Shown in pieces: positions 1 to 8,182 of a stretch of 64,000 nucleotides of DNA (positions within the stretch are counted from its first letter, which is position 1; each line of letters begins with the position of its first letter). The DNA comes from Streptomyces pseudovenezuelae (GTDB lineage Bacteria > Actinomycetota > Actinomycetes > Streptomycetales > Streptomycetaceae), in the NCBI RefSeq assembly GCF_029892565.1, contig NZ_JARXVH010000010.1, forward strand, positions 62,001 through 126,000, read 5' to 3'. The translations under genes and the position numbers were made by a program. Below the pieces are notes generated by a model. That model was not told the origin of the DNA, did no database searches, and was given only the letters and a program-made list of their open reading frames with translations.

Positions 1-899
1 ATGTCTGCCTGCGGGTACAGGGCGTCGAAGCCGTGGAAGCCGCCTGCCCAGACGTGGAGTTCGGCCTGGCCGCCGGCCGCCCAGATGCGGGTGGCGTAGT
101 CGGTGTCCTCGTCGCGGAAGACTTCGGCGGAGCCGGCGTCGATGTAGGTGGTCGGCAGGCCCGAGAGGTCCTCGGCCCGGGCGGGCGAGACGTACGCGGA
201 CACCTCGTCGACGGTGCGGTCGCCGAGAACGGCTCGCCATCCGAACTCGTTCATCTCGCCGGTCCAGACACCGGGCACGCCGGAGTACTGGCGGCTGGAG
301 GTGGTGGTGTTGCGGTGGTCGAGCATGGGGCAGATCAGCACCTGCGCGGCGATCGCCGGGGAGCCGAGGTCGCGTGCCAGCAGGGTGAGGCCCGCAGCGA
401 GGCCGCCGCCCGCGCTGGCACCGGCGACGACGATCCGGGCGGGGTCGATGCCCAGTTCCTCGGAGTGTTCGACGGTCCAGAGCAGACCTTGGTGGCAGTC
501 GTCGACGAGGGTGGTGCCGGTGACTTCCGGTGCGAGCCGGTAGTCCACGGAGACCACGACCGCGCCGAACTCGTCGAGCCACTCCAGCGGGATGTCGATC
601 TGCGAGAAGCGGTCGCCCATGACCATCCCGCCACCGTGGATCCAGTAGACGCAGGGGGCGGCCGTGGTGCGCTCGGTGTTCGCGGGGCTGAAGACCGACA
701 GGGGGATCGGGGCACCGTCCTTGGCGGGCACGGTGAGCTCGCGACGGTCGACCTGCCGGCGGGCGAGGAGGGGCTCGACGGGCGGCGAGGGGAGCTGACG
801 CAGTTGCGCGAGCACTTCCGGGCTGAGCTGTGACATCAGCGGCATGTCGGCGAGCAGTTCACGCAGTTCGGGGTCGAGGGCGGGGCGTGCTGTGGCCAT
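1..899 (-). CDS. alpha/beta hydrolase (HSL-type lipase/esterase), 3' end outside window
   Basis: At least 299 residues are visible. The reading frame is still open at base 1, so the C-terminus lies outside the window. The HSL-family oxyanion motif HGGG (in YWIHGGGMVMGD) and the nucleophile elbow GASAGG are clear, followed by the D-H half of the triad (DAGSAEVFRDED and HVWAGGFHGF). These proteins hydrolyse short-chain esters in the cytoplasm; no signal peptide is seen. I chose the ATG at 899 because an AAAGG lies about 8 nt upstream; an in-frame ATG at 905 is too close to it. The gene is 95 bp from the ABM gene on the same strand and may be co-transcribed. The true substrate is unknown. Confidence 0.85.
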   Translation of the reverse strand, partial: MATARPALDPELRELLADMPLMSQLSPEVLAQLRQLPSPPVEPLLARRQVDRRELTVPAKDGAPIPLSVFSPANTERTTAAPCVYWIHGGGMVMGDRFSQIDIPLEWLDEFGAVVVSVDYRLAPEVTGTTLVDDCHQGLLWTVEHSEELGIDPARIVVAGASAGGGLAAGLTLLARDLGSPAIAAQVLICPMLDHRNTTTSSRQYSGVPGVWTGEMNEFGWRAVLGDRTVDEVSAYVSPARAEDLSGLPTTYIDAGSAEVFRDEDTDYATRIWAAGGQAELHVWAGGFHGFDALYPQAD

Positions 900-993
900 G
901 GTCATTGCCTTTCGCAGGGTGGTACCGGACATTCGGGCGGGGACTGGACCGCCTCGGCGGACGCCGAGACGGCAGACCGGAGCGATCCGGGGT

Positions 994-1311
994 TCAGAAG
1001 GCGGCCTTGCCGCGGACCGGCACGTAGTCGGTGTACTCGGACTCCTTGGCCAGCAGTCCGTCTATCTGCGCCACGATGGCCTGGGCGGCCTCGCCGGCGA
1101 AGATCCGGTGGTGGTCCTCCTCGCTGGTCCAGCCCTCGGTGACATGGACGACGTCGGGGTCGGACGCGGAACGGGAGACGAGGTAGACGACGCAGTGTTC
1201 GCTCGCACCGGGGCTGCCCTCGTCCAGGCCGGTCAGCAGCAGCTCGACCAGCCGGTCGCCCATGTGGGGCTTGGCGGTCAGGGTGGCGTTGAAGCCGTAC
1301 TTGGCATTCAT
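994..1311 (-). CDS. antibiotic biosynthesis monooxygenase (ABM)-domain protein
   Basis: A 105-residue protein that fits a single dimeric alpha/beta-barrel ABM domain: start MNAKYGFNATLTAKP, then VVYLVSRSASDPDVVHVTEGWTSEEDHHRIF. Family members are small quinol or polyketide monooxygenases, or stress proteins without a cofactor; the real substrate cannot be read from the sequence. The frame is open further upstream, but the ATG at 1311 has a good AGAAGGA ribosome binding site and begins the conserved domain, so I use it. It lies directly upstream of the hydrolase on the same strand and diverges from the SDR at 1831. A detoxification role together with those two enzymes is an inference. Confidence 0.8.
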   Translation of the reverse strand: MNAKYGFNATLTAKPHMGDRLVELLLTGLDEGSPGASEHCVVYLVSRSASDPDVVHVTEGWTSEEDHHRIFAGEAAQAIVAQIDGLLAKESEYTDYVPVRGKAAF

Positions 1312-1830
1312 GGATTCCTTCTTCCGTATCGCTGGAGTGAAGTGGCTCCATTCAATGCCCCTGACCTGCTGAAACGTTAGAACGATGCTCGCGAGCACTT
1401 GCACGATCCTCGCGGCTTCGGGAGCAGGATGGCGACGGAGGGCTGCAGTGGGCGCATGCCCCTGGAAGTGTTCCGAACCCTGCTGGACCGGCATGCCCGG
1501 CCCGCCGAACTCCTGCTGAGGGCTGGTCCCGGCGAACTCCCCCGCACCGGCGGAGGCACGCCGTCGGGGAGCGCCGTCAGCGACGCCCCGCCCGCCCTGC
1601 TCGACACCGCAGTCAGCCAGGACGCGGCCCTCCTGCGGAACACCGTGCGCACACCCGTGAGCATCCCGCCCAGAGCGGAACCGGAAAACAGAAGAGGATC
1701 GTGCAAGTAAAGGGGAGAATGATTCTACTATTTCCGCAGGTAAGACCGATTTACTGGGATCAGCAGTTACTCCGCTGAGTAGGAAAATGCCTGCTCGTTG
1801 CGGATCCCACCCCATCGCAAGGATCCCAGC
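1312..1830. other. divergent intergenic region with candidate SDR promoter and operator
   Basis: This is 519 bp between the divergent ABM and SDR genes. A plus-strand reading frame at 1399-1710 (about 103 codons) resembles nothing I know and has no convincing start, so I do not call it a gene. Near the SDR there is a TACTAT -10-like hexamer at 1726-1731. The inverted repeat TACTC-N4-GAGTA at 1768-1781 is a plausible operator. No regulator gene lies next to it. Confidence 0.4.
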
Positions 1831-2580
1831 ATGAAGACAGTTCTGATCACTGGTGCCTCATCCGGATACGGGCGGGAGACCGCCCTCTACTTCCACTCGC
1901 AGGGGTGGAACGTCATCGCCACGATGCGCACGCCGCGTGCGGGCGTCCTGCCCGAGTCGGACCGGCTGCGCGTCATCGAGCTCGACGTGACCAAGCCCGA
2001 GACCATCACCGCCGCGTTCGAGGCAGCGGGGCCCGTCGACGTCCTGGTCAACAACGCGGGCGTCCCGTCGATCGGCGTGTTCGAGGGCACCCCCATGGCC
2101 CGGGTGCGGGACGTCTTCGAGACCAACACGTTCGGCGTGATGGCAACAACCCAGGCCGTGCTTCCCCAGTTCCGCGAGCGAGGCTCCGGCGTGGTGGTCA
2201 ACGTGACCTCCAGCGTGGTGCTGGGCCACATGCCCCTCTCGGCCGTCTACAAGGCGAGCAAGATGGCCATCGAGGGGTTCACCGCATCCCTCTCGCTCGA
2301 ACTCGCGCCCTTCGGCGTGCAGGCGAAGACGGTCGAGCCGGGTGCCTGCCTGACGACCAACTTCGCCGCCACCGCGACGAACGACGCGTCGGTGGACGAG
2401 CTGGTCCCGGCGCCCTACGCACCGTGGGCGAAGAAGACCATGGACGCCTTCACGGGCCAGGACCTGTTCACCAAGGAGAGCGACGTCGCCGAGACGGTGT
2501 GGCACGCCGTGCACGACACGACCGGCCAGCTGCGATTCCCGGCCGGCCCCGACGCGGTCTGGCTCGCCCAGGCGAAGTGA
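1831..2580 (+). CDS. SDR family NAD(P)-dependent oxidoreductase
   Basis: A 249-residue classical short-chain dehydrogenase. The cofactor motif TGASSGYG is at residues 7-14, NNAG at 74-77, the catalytic Ser around 127-128, and the Tyr140-x3-Lys144 pair in VYKASK. The length is normal for the family. A TTG at 1798 opens the same frame, but the ATG at 1831 follows an AAGGA box and begins directly at the Rossmann fold, so it is the better start. The protein is cytoplasmic. Its substrate is unknown. It is transcribed away from the ABM monooxygenase and ends at a strong hairpin (2619-2650). Confidence 0.9.
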   Translation: MKTVLITGASSGYGRETALYFHSQGWNVIATMRTPRAGVLPESDRLRVIELDVTKPETITAAFEAAGPVDVLVNNAGVPSIGVFEGTPMARVRDVFETNTFGVMATTQAVLPQFRERGSGVVVNVTSSVVLGHMPLSAVYKASKMAIEGFTASLSLELAPFGVQAKTVEPGACLTTNFAATATNDASVDELVPAPYAPWAKKTMDAFTGQDLFTKESDVAETVWHAVHDTTGQLRFPAGPDAVWLAQAK

Positions 2581-2618
2581 TCAACCAGCAGGCAGAGGAA
2601 CACCGTACCGATACCAAC

Positions 2619-2650
2619 AGCCGGCCCCGCACGCATACGCGGGGCCGGCT
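2619..2650 (+). terminator. stem-loop terminator after SDR
   Basis: A 12-bp perfect stem (AGCCGGCCCCGC at 2619-2630 with its complement at 2639-2650) and an 8-nt loop, 38 bp after the SDR stop. There is no long T run, which is usual in Streptomyces. Confidence 0.7.
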
Positions 2651-3401
2651 CGCTGTCCAAGGGCTCCAGGTGCATCCGGCCCCCAGCCAGTACGCCAGCG
2701 CGTTGAGGATCTCCGGTGGGGTCGCAGCGCATACCGGAGGGTTGCCCTGACATGTGTCAGGACTTCAGCTCCCGCTGTCTGGCTAGGGTCTGTCCACGTC
2801 GCCGGTTGTAGGTCGACGCCGTTGCTTCTGAGACGAGGGGAACTCATGAGTCGCTCCATGGACCGCAGGACACTGCTGAGGTCGGCCGGGTCCGCTCTTT
2901 CGGACGGCACCGGCTACGACAGCAACTTCCGGGCCGTCAACCCGTATGTCCAGAGCGGCATTTGGTGACAGCCGTCCGATCGGCGGCCCGCGTCGCCGCC
3001 TGGTGACCGTCCCGTCCACAGCGGCGGCGCACGTTCGCCCAACGACCCGCACCAGACGGCTCGTAGCCGCACTGATGGTGGCCTGGGCACTTGTCGGGGC
3101 CCGAAGCATGAACGGTGGCGGGCGATCCCACCGCGCACCGCGGTTCGCGATGTTCGTGAGCACTCCGCGCCGGCAGCCCCGATCGCGGGTCGAGCGCTCT
3201 CTCGTTTCTCCCCACGTGGTTCCCGCTGTTGGAGCGGGCCGACTGCGTGTGCCTGGCGATGTCCCAGTGTGTCCGTCGATTGTTCATGAGCGCCGACTCG
3301 GCGTTGAAGTACCCCTTCGAAGCATTTCCCATGTGCTGCGTGCCGCCCGGTGTGGCTCCCGGGCCCGCACCGACCGTTAACACTCCAAGGAGGAATCAGT
3401 A
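2651..3401. other. gene-poor stretch with one tiny ORF
   Basis: About 750 bp in which no frame resembles a known protein, apart from the 40-codon ORF at 2846-2968. A CCTGACA-TG-TGTCAGG palindrome at 2746-2761 and a TAGGGT hexamer near 2783 could be an operator and a -10 element for that ORF. The remainder up to the ribosome binding site of the SH3 gene (AAGGAGG just before 3402) holds nothing I can identify. Confidence 0.4.
2846..2968 (+). pseudogene. 40-codon ORF, probable internally deleted Tat-signal gene
   Basis: This ORF is too short to be a normal enzyme gene. It starts at an ATG with a GAGGGG box 6 nt upstream. The N-terminus MSRSMDRRTLLRSAG looks like the start of a twin-arginine signal peptide, but the hydrophobic core is missing and the frame runs into DGTGYDSNFRAVNPYVQSG and ends at IW-stop. 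That second half reads like the C-terminal tail of a folded protein. My interpretation is a start and an end of one or two genes joined by an in-frame deletion. A genuine small peptide gene is the alternative. Confidence 0.4.
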
Positions 3402-3788
3402 ATGATCCGTTCCCTGAAGGCCGCCGCTGTGGCCACGGCATCCACCGTCGTCGCCACCGCCGGCCTCGTTGTCGGCACGGCGGGCGCTGCCCACGCGACC
3501 GGTCATGGCGAGGGCTTCTACGGCGTTTGGGCCTCCGGCGTCAATGTTCGTGCCGGCGGCGGGGAGCAGTGCTACCTGTACCCGTCGTCCGCCAACTGCC
3601 CGACCGTGCAGACCACGGTGAGCAGCCCGGCCCAGGTGTGGGTGTACTGCCAGCAGGAGGGCGCTCAGAGCGTCGGCGGCAACCCGTACTGGGTGTGGGT
3701 CCTCACCGCGAGCGGCCACCACGGCTACATGGCCGGCTACTACATCGACAACGCCACCAACTGGATCGACGGCGTCCCGGACTGCTGA
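3402..3788 (+). CDS. secreted SH3-like domain protein
   Basis: A 128-residue protein with a clear Sec signal peptide (MIRSLKAAAV, hydrophobic core, predicted cleavage after AHA at residue 32). The mature part, about 96 residues, resembles bacterial SH3-like modules: GVNVRAGGG near residues 46-54, VWVYCQQ and GYMAGYYI. Four cysteines (57, 66, 83, 128) could form two disulfides outside the cell. The ribosome binding site AAGGAGG is near-perfect, suggesting strong translation. It precedes two wall-directed proteins on the same strand, so a peptidoglycan-binding role is plausible but unproven. Confidence 0.8.
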   Translation: MIRSLKAAAVATASTVVATAGLVVGTAGAAHATGHGEGFYGVWASGVNVRAGGGEQCYLYPSSANCPTVQTTVSSPAQVWVYCQQEGAQSVGGNPYWVWVLTASGHHGYMAGYYIDNATNWIDGVPDC

Positions 3789-4028
3789 CGCGGCGTCGAA
3801 AGACACGACCGACACAGAGCGAGCACCTATCCCTGGTCCGGTGCGCGTACCGGACCAGGCAGTCCGCTGTCCCGTGTTGGCGGGACGGGACGGGACGGCT
3901 GCGGTGCGGCCCGATCACTGCCTGCGACAGCGGGTTCGGCAGGCCGCTGATCCTGCCCGCCCGTCAGCCCCGTTCCCGCCCGCACCGGAGTTTGCACGCC
4001 CGCGCAGGAGCCCGTGAAAGGACACAGC

Positions 4029-6233
4029 GTGGCCGACCAGATGGTCATCGAGGCACAGAAATTCATCAACTCCTACGACGTAGCCGGAATCCCGAAGGTC
4101 GAGGAGAACGGCCGCACCAGTTGGGCCGTCATGTTCGCGCTGACCCGGGCGCTCCAGTACGAGTTGGGCATCACCTCCCTGTCCGACAGCTTCGGTCCGA
4201 CGACGCTCGCCACCCTCCAGTCCCGCCACCCCGTCATCAATGCGGGCACCCAGCACGCGAAGATCCTCAAGGTGGTGCAGTCCGCGCTGTACTGCAAGGG
4301 CTACGACGGTGGCGGCATCGACGGCACCTACAACGGCTCCGTGGCCGCGTCGGTCCGCGAGTTGACGCAGAACATGGGCGTCGACGGCTCCTTCGCGGAC
4401 GGTGTGGTGCCCAAGGTGTTCAAGGCGCTGCTCACCATGGACGCGTATGTCGTCATCGAGGGCGGCAGCGAGCTGACCCGCGCGGTGCAGCAGTGGATGA
4501 ACGGCCGCTATGTCGGCCGCCGCAACTTCTTCATCGTGCCGTGCGACGGTCACTTCTCACGGGATGTGCAGAAGGCGCTGATGTTTGCGATCCAGTTCGA
4601 GATAGGCATGAGTGACGACGTCGCGAACGGGGTCTTCGGCCCCGGCACCCAGCAGGGCATCAGGAACAACCCCCTCTCGGAGGGCTCGTCGGGGACGTGG
4701 GTGAGTCTCTTCACGGCCGCCATGATCTTCAACAAGCGCGGCGGGGTGTTCTTCGACAGCCACTTCGACGCCGACCTGGCGACACGCGTGCGTAGCTTCC
4801 AGAACTTCGCGAAGCTCCCGGTCACCGGGCGCGGGGACTTCCAGACCTGGGCCTCGCTGCTGGTGTCCACCGGCGACGCCACCCGCAAGGGGACCGCGGC
4901 CGACTGCGTCACCGAGGTCACCGACGCGCGGGCGGCGGCGCTCAGGGACGCGGGCTACCAGATCGTGGGCCGCTACCTGTCCAACGTCCCCAACTCCTCA
5001 CTCGACAAGAACATCAAGTCCGGCGAGCTGGGCCGGATGGCCGCCTACGGTCTGAACTGCTTCCCGATCTACCAGACCTGGGGCGGGGAGGCTGCCTACT
5101 TCCGCCGCGAGCAGGGAATCGCCGACGCCTTCGCCGCCATCGAGCGGGCCAAGCACTACGGCTTCAGACCCGGCACACGTATCTACTTCGCGGTCGACTT
5201 CGACGCCCTCGACCACGAGGTCACCGACAACATCCTTCCGCACTTCCGTGCGATCCGGGACGTCGTCAACGAGCACGGCCAGGGGTACCTGGCGGGCATC
5301 TACGGACCCCGCAACGTATGCAGCCGCGTCGCCGCCGCGGGATACACCTCGGCCAGTTTCGTCTGCGACATGTCCACCGGGTTCTCCGGGAATCTGGGCT
5401 ATCCGCTGCCCAACGACTGGGCCTTCGACCAGATCTCCACGATCTCGGTGGGAGCGGGCGGCGGCCTCATCGAGATCGACAACAACATCGTGTCCGGCCG
5501 TGACGCCGGCCAGAACACCTACAACCCTGAGCAGATCACCGCGGACTTGGACGTCAATATGGACATGTCCAGGCGGAGTTCCCTGCTCGCGGACGTCCAG
5601 TCGTATCTCCTCAACAGCATGGGTGTGCCGGAGGAGGGCGGGAACCAGGGCGCGCAGATTCTCACGTACCGGTCGACCACCCAGGCGTTCGACATTCTGA
5701 TGAGCTTCGACGGGCTGGTCACCCAGCTCGCGCGCACCTTCCGAATGCGCAAGGCCATCATCCAGAGCCCGCTGCTGTGGGAGACGCGTATGTACAACAG
5801 CCTGGATGTCGTCGGCGACGAGGCGGTCATCGACCATTACGACGGGACCGGACTCAGCACGAAGAACGACGCCAGCACCGGCCTCGCACAGATCTTCGCC
5901 GCCACCGCCATCCGCGGACGCAACCACTGCATCCGGGCCGGCCTGACCGGCGGCACCATCATGGACGCCGCCAACGAGAACGACCTGTGGAACGTCTGGC
6001 AGCAACTGCACAACGACCACAACTACAACATCGGTACGCTGCCCGCCGTTCTGATCCAGGGAGCCGACGAGATCGGCGTTCCCCAGCCGTCCATGGTCAC
6101 CGGTGAGGAGCACACCCGGCTCACGCTGGCCCGCTTCAACGGCGAAGGTGAACGAGCCCAGGACTACGGCACCGCAATGCTCGGCCTGCACCGGGTGTTC
6201 GAGAAGTACAACGCGCCCCTGCGTGGCCTGTGA
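4029..6233 (+). CDS. modular murein hydrolase: peptidoglycan-binding repeats, DUF1906 glycoside-hydrolase-like domain, lysozyme-like C-terminus
   Basis: A 734-residue protein. The GTG at 4029 is preferred over 4014 because AAAGGA sits 6 nt upstream of it. Residues about 40-290 carry peptidoglycan-binding-like segments (YCKGYDGGGIDGTYNGSV; VRSFQNFAKLPVTG). Residues about 290-490 match DUF1906, the Rv2525c-like TIM-barrel glycosidase family (GRYLSN, PIYQTWGG, YFAVDFDA, FVCDMS, DQIS). The C-terminal part, about 577-734, looks like a lysozyme/lytic-transglycosylase fold: Glu585 in LLWETRMYN, DASTGLAQIF, RFNG and DYG. No signal peptide or membrane segment is seen, which is odd for a wall hydrolase. 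It lies between the secreted SH3 protein and a Tat-exported M15-like protein. Confidence 0.75.
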   Translation: MADQMVIEAQKFINSYDVAGIPKVEENGRTSWAVMFALTRALQYELGITSLSDSFGPTTLATLQSRHPVINAGTQHAKILKVVQSALYCKGYDGGGIDGTYNGSVAASVRELTQNMGVDGSFADGVVPKVFKALLTMDAYVVIEGGSELTRAVQQWMNGRYVGRRNFFIVPCDGHFSRDVQKALMFAIQFEIGMSDDVANGVFGPGTQQGIRNNPLSEGSSGTWVSLFTAAMIFNKRGGVFFDSHFDADLATRVRSFQNFAKLPVTGRGDFQTWASLLVSTGDATRKGTAADCVTEVTDARAAALRDAGYQIVGRYLSNVPNSSLDKNIKSGELGRMAAYGLNCFPIYQTWGGEAAYFRREQGIADAFAAIERAKHYGFRPGTRIYFAVDFDALDHEVTDNILPHFRAIRDVVNEHGQGYLAGIYGPRNVCSRVAAAGYTSASFVCDMSTGFSGNLGYPLPNDWAFDQISTISVGAGGGLIEIDNNIVSGRDAGQNTYNPEQITADLDVNMDMSRRSSLLADVQSYLLNSMGVPEEGGNQGAQILTYRSTTQAFDILMSFDGLVTQLARTFRMRKAIIQSPLLWETRMYNSLDVVGDEAVIDHYDGTGLSTKNDASTGLAQIFAATAIRGRNHCIRAGLTGGTIMDAANENDLWNVWQQLHNDHNYNIGTLPAVLIQGADEIGVPQPSMVTGEEHTRLTLARFNGEGERAQDYGTAMLGLHRVFEKYNAPLRGL

Positions 6234-6282
6234 CGGCACTGATCGCCACCCATCGCACCTCTCACTCTCAGACGGGACCGGC

Positions 6283-6936
6283 ATGCCCCTCTCATCCCCG
6301 CACCCGCCGCGCCGTCGCGTACTGCGCACCGGACTCGGCCTGACGGCAGCGGCCAGCCTTGCGACGTTCGTGACCCCCTCCCCGGCGTCCGCGTCCGCGC
6401 GGGCCGCCGAGGAAGGCCCGCGTGCACACCCCACAAGCGCCAACGGCTGGCCGATGGAACCGCAGGCCGACGCGTCGGGAGGCATCTGGACCCGCCAGGT
6501 GCCGGGCAGTTCGGTCTCCGTGGCCCTGCGCATCGGTGAAGCGGCCACCGTGCTCGTCCATGTCATCCGCCGCTACCACTACGAGATCGACAGCCTCGTT
6601 CACGGCGAGGTGATCGGTTTCCGCCCGGCGGACAGCGCTCTGAAGGGCTACGCGACCAACCACGCCTCGGGGACCGCGGTCGCGATCCGCCCGACCTGGT
6701 ACCCGGACGGCGCCAAGGGCGGTCTCTTCCCCCACCAACTGGCCGCCGTCCGCGACATCCTCAAGGAGTGCCAGGACGTGGTGGCCTGGGGAGGAGACTT
6801 CCGCCGCCCGAACGAGTCCCACTTCCAGATCGACGTACCCCCCTCGGACCCGCGCCTGAGGCGGCTCGCGGCCAGGATCCGCCGCTGGGAGGACAGTCCC
6901 GGACAAGGCGCGGGCACGCTCACACTGGGCGCCTGA
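6283..6936 (+). CDS. Tat-exported M15-family-like peptidase/amidase domain protein
   Basis: 217 residues. The twin-arginine signal is PPRRRVLRTGLG with a hydrophobic stretch and ASASA cleavage around residue 39. The mature domain contains NHASGTAVAIRP (His127) and ESHFQID (His180), which align with the M15 zinc-site motifs HxxGxAxD and the later His. The usual Asp ligand is replaced by Ala134. This may be normal for this actinobacterial subfamily or may mean it is not an active metallopeptidase. It begins 49 bp after the modular murein hydrolase, so the two are probably co-transcribed and both concern peptidoglycan. The ribosome binding site is weak. Confidence 0.7.
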   Translation: MPLSSPHPPRRRVLRTGLGLTAAASLATFVTPSPASASARAAEEGPRAHPTSANGWPMEPQADASGGIWTRQVPGSSVSVALRIGEAATVLVHVIRRYHYEIDSLVHGEVIGFRPADSALKGYATNHASGTAVAIRPTWYPDGAKGGLFPHQLAAVRDILKECQDVVAWGGDFRRPNESHFQIDVPPSDPRLRRLAARIRRWEDSPGQGAGTLTLGA

Positions 6937-7154
6937 CACAGGCACAACAGAGCCTTGTGGGGTGCCGGGTGGCGATGCCGACCGATGCCGGGCTGGGCGC
7001 CCCGCCCGGCGGGCCTGGCTGGGCCGACACGAGCTCGCGGCCGGCGCGGTGGCCGGCCTGTCCTCTGTTGTCGGTAATGGCCGTGGTCGAGACCGGTACC
7101 CGGGCCCTGGTCGGCGTGGTCCTGGGCTCGGTGCGCGGTGCGCGGTGAACGGTT

Positions 7155-8039
7155 TCAGGGCCGTGGGGCGTCCGGTTGTGCGGCCGGTGCCGGGTGCTGC
7201 GGGGACCGGGACCAACTGGCCAGCAGCTTCAGGCGTTCCGCGGAGGGGGACCCTGGTTCGGCGGTGGAGACGCCCAGGGTCTGCTCGGGGTCGTCGGCGG
7301 GGGCGAAGGCCTCGTAGCCCAGGACGAGTTCGCCGACGACGGGATGGTGGTAGCGCTTGGTGCCGTGGGTGCGCTGGAACACGTCATGGTCGGCCCACCA
7401 GTGGCGGAAGTCCGCGTCCTGGACGGAGAGTTCGCCGATGAGTTCGGCCAGGGCGGGGTCGTGCGGGTGACGTCCCGCGTACAGGCGAAGTGAGGCGACG
7501 ATGCCGCGGGCCGCGCCTTCCCAGTCGGCGTACAGGGTCCGGAAGTGGTCGTCGAGGAAGACCAGGCGGGCCATGTTCCGGCTGTGGGCGGGCAGGGCCT
7601 CGAAGTCCGTGTACAGGGCGACGGCGAGGTCGTTGGCGGCCAGGACGTCCATGCGGCGGCCGTAGACGAGGGCGGGGACGTCGGTGAGGCTGTCGAGCAG
7701 CAGTCGCAGACCGGGACGGACGCGCTGCGGGGGCAGCGGGCGAGGACGGGTGCGGGCCGGTTTGGCGATCCGGAACAGGTGGCCGCGCTCCAGATCGGTG
7801 AGGCGCAGGGCGCGGGCGATCGCGTCCAGGACGGATGCGGAGACGTTGAGGTGGCGTCCGCGCTCCAGGCGGACGTAATAGTCGACGCTGACGCCGGCGA
7901 GTTGGGCGACCTCCTCGCGCCGCAGGCCCGGAACGCGGCGGGTGCCGGGCTGGGGTGCCAGGCCCGCTTCTTCGGGGGTGATCTTCGCGCGGCGCGAGCG
8001 GAGAAAGTCCCGCAGCTCGCTGTTGGGTTCCTGGGCCAT
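7155..8039 (-). CDS. XRE-family regulator with MmyB-like ligand-binding domain
   Basis: 294 residues. The N-terminal helix-turn-helix (PGLRREEVAQLAGVSVDYYVRLERGR, about residues 37-62) is followed by the MmyB-like ligand-binding region (PALVYGRRMDVLAANDLA, FRHWWADHDV). In Streptomyces this class usually sits divergent to a redox enzyme gene and controls it. Here it is divergent to the aldo/keto reductase at 8183 with 143 bp between starts. The frame is open further upstream, but the ATG at 8039 begins the conserved N-terminus. The ligand is unknown. Confidence 0.9.
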   Translation of the reverse strand: MAQEPNSELRDFLRSRRAKITPEEAGLAPQPGTRRVPGLRREEVAQLAGVSVDYYVRLERGRHLNVSASVLDAIARALRLTDLERGHLFRIAKPARTRPRPLPPQRVRPGLRLLLDSLTDVPALVYGRRMDVLAANDLAVALYTDFEALPAHSRNMARLVFLDDHFRTLYADWEGAARGIVASLRLYAGRHPHDPALAELIGELSVQDADFRHWWADHDVFQRTHGTKRYHHPVVGELVLGYEAFAPADDPEQTLGVSTAEPGSPSAERLKLLASWSRSPQHPAPAAQPDAPRP

Positions 8040-8182
8040 ACCACCACCGTAGACCGGGGTGACCTGGGGAGTAGCTGCGCCAGAGGGGGTTTGTTGGACC
8101 CCCGGTCGAAGCGGGTCTCCCGCCCCGGCCGCGAGGGGTGCTCGCCTGGTGGAAGGCAAGCACGCACCTGGAGGGACCCCTG

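Noticed and set aside
33..833. Long plus-strand reading frames over the first hydrolase
   Set aside because: They are shadows of the minus-strand hydrolase; their translation is low-complexity Gly/Val/Asp-rich with no domain.
1399..1710. Plus-strand ORF of about 103 codons between ABM and SDR genes
   Set aside because: No recognisable protein, no ribosome binding site and an unusual composition; kept only as a remark in the intergenic entry.
2744..2758. Fifteen-base match GCCCTGACATGTGTC with 21059-21073
   Set aside because: A few 15-base matches are expected by chance in 64 kb of GC-rich DNA, and only the first copy is palindromic; too weak for a regulatory claim.
2914..3441. Overlapping ORFs on both strands in the 2970-3401 gap
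   Set aside because: Random open frames expected at this GC content; Arg/Pro-rich translation without motifs.
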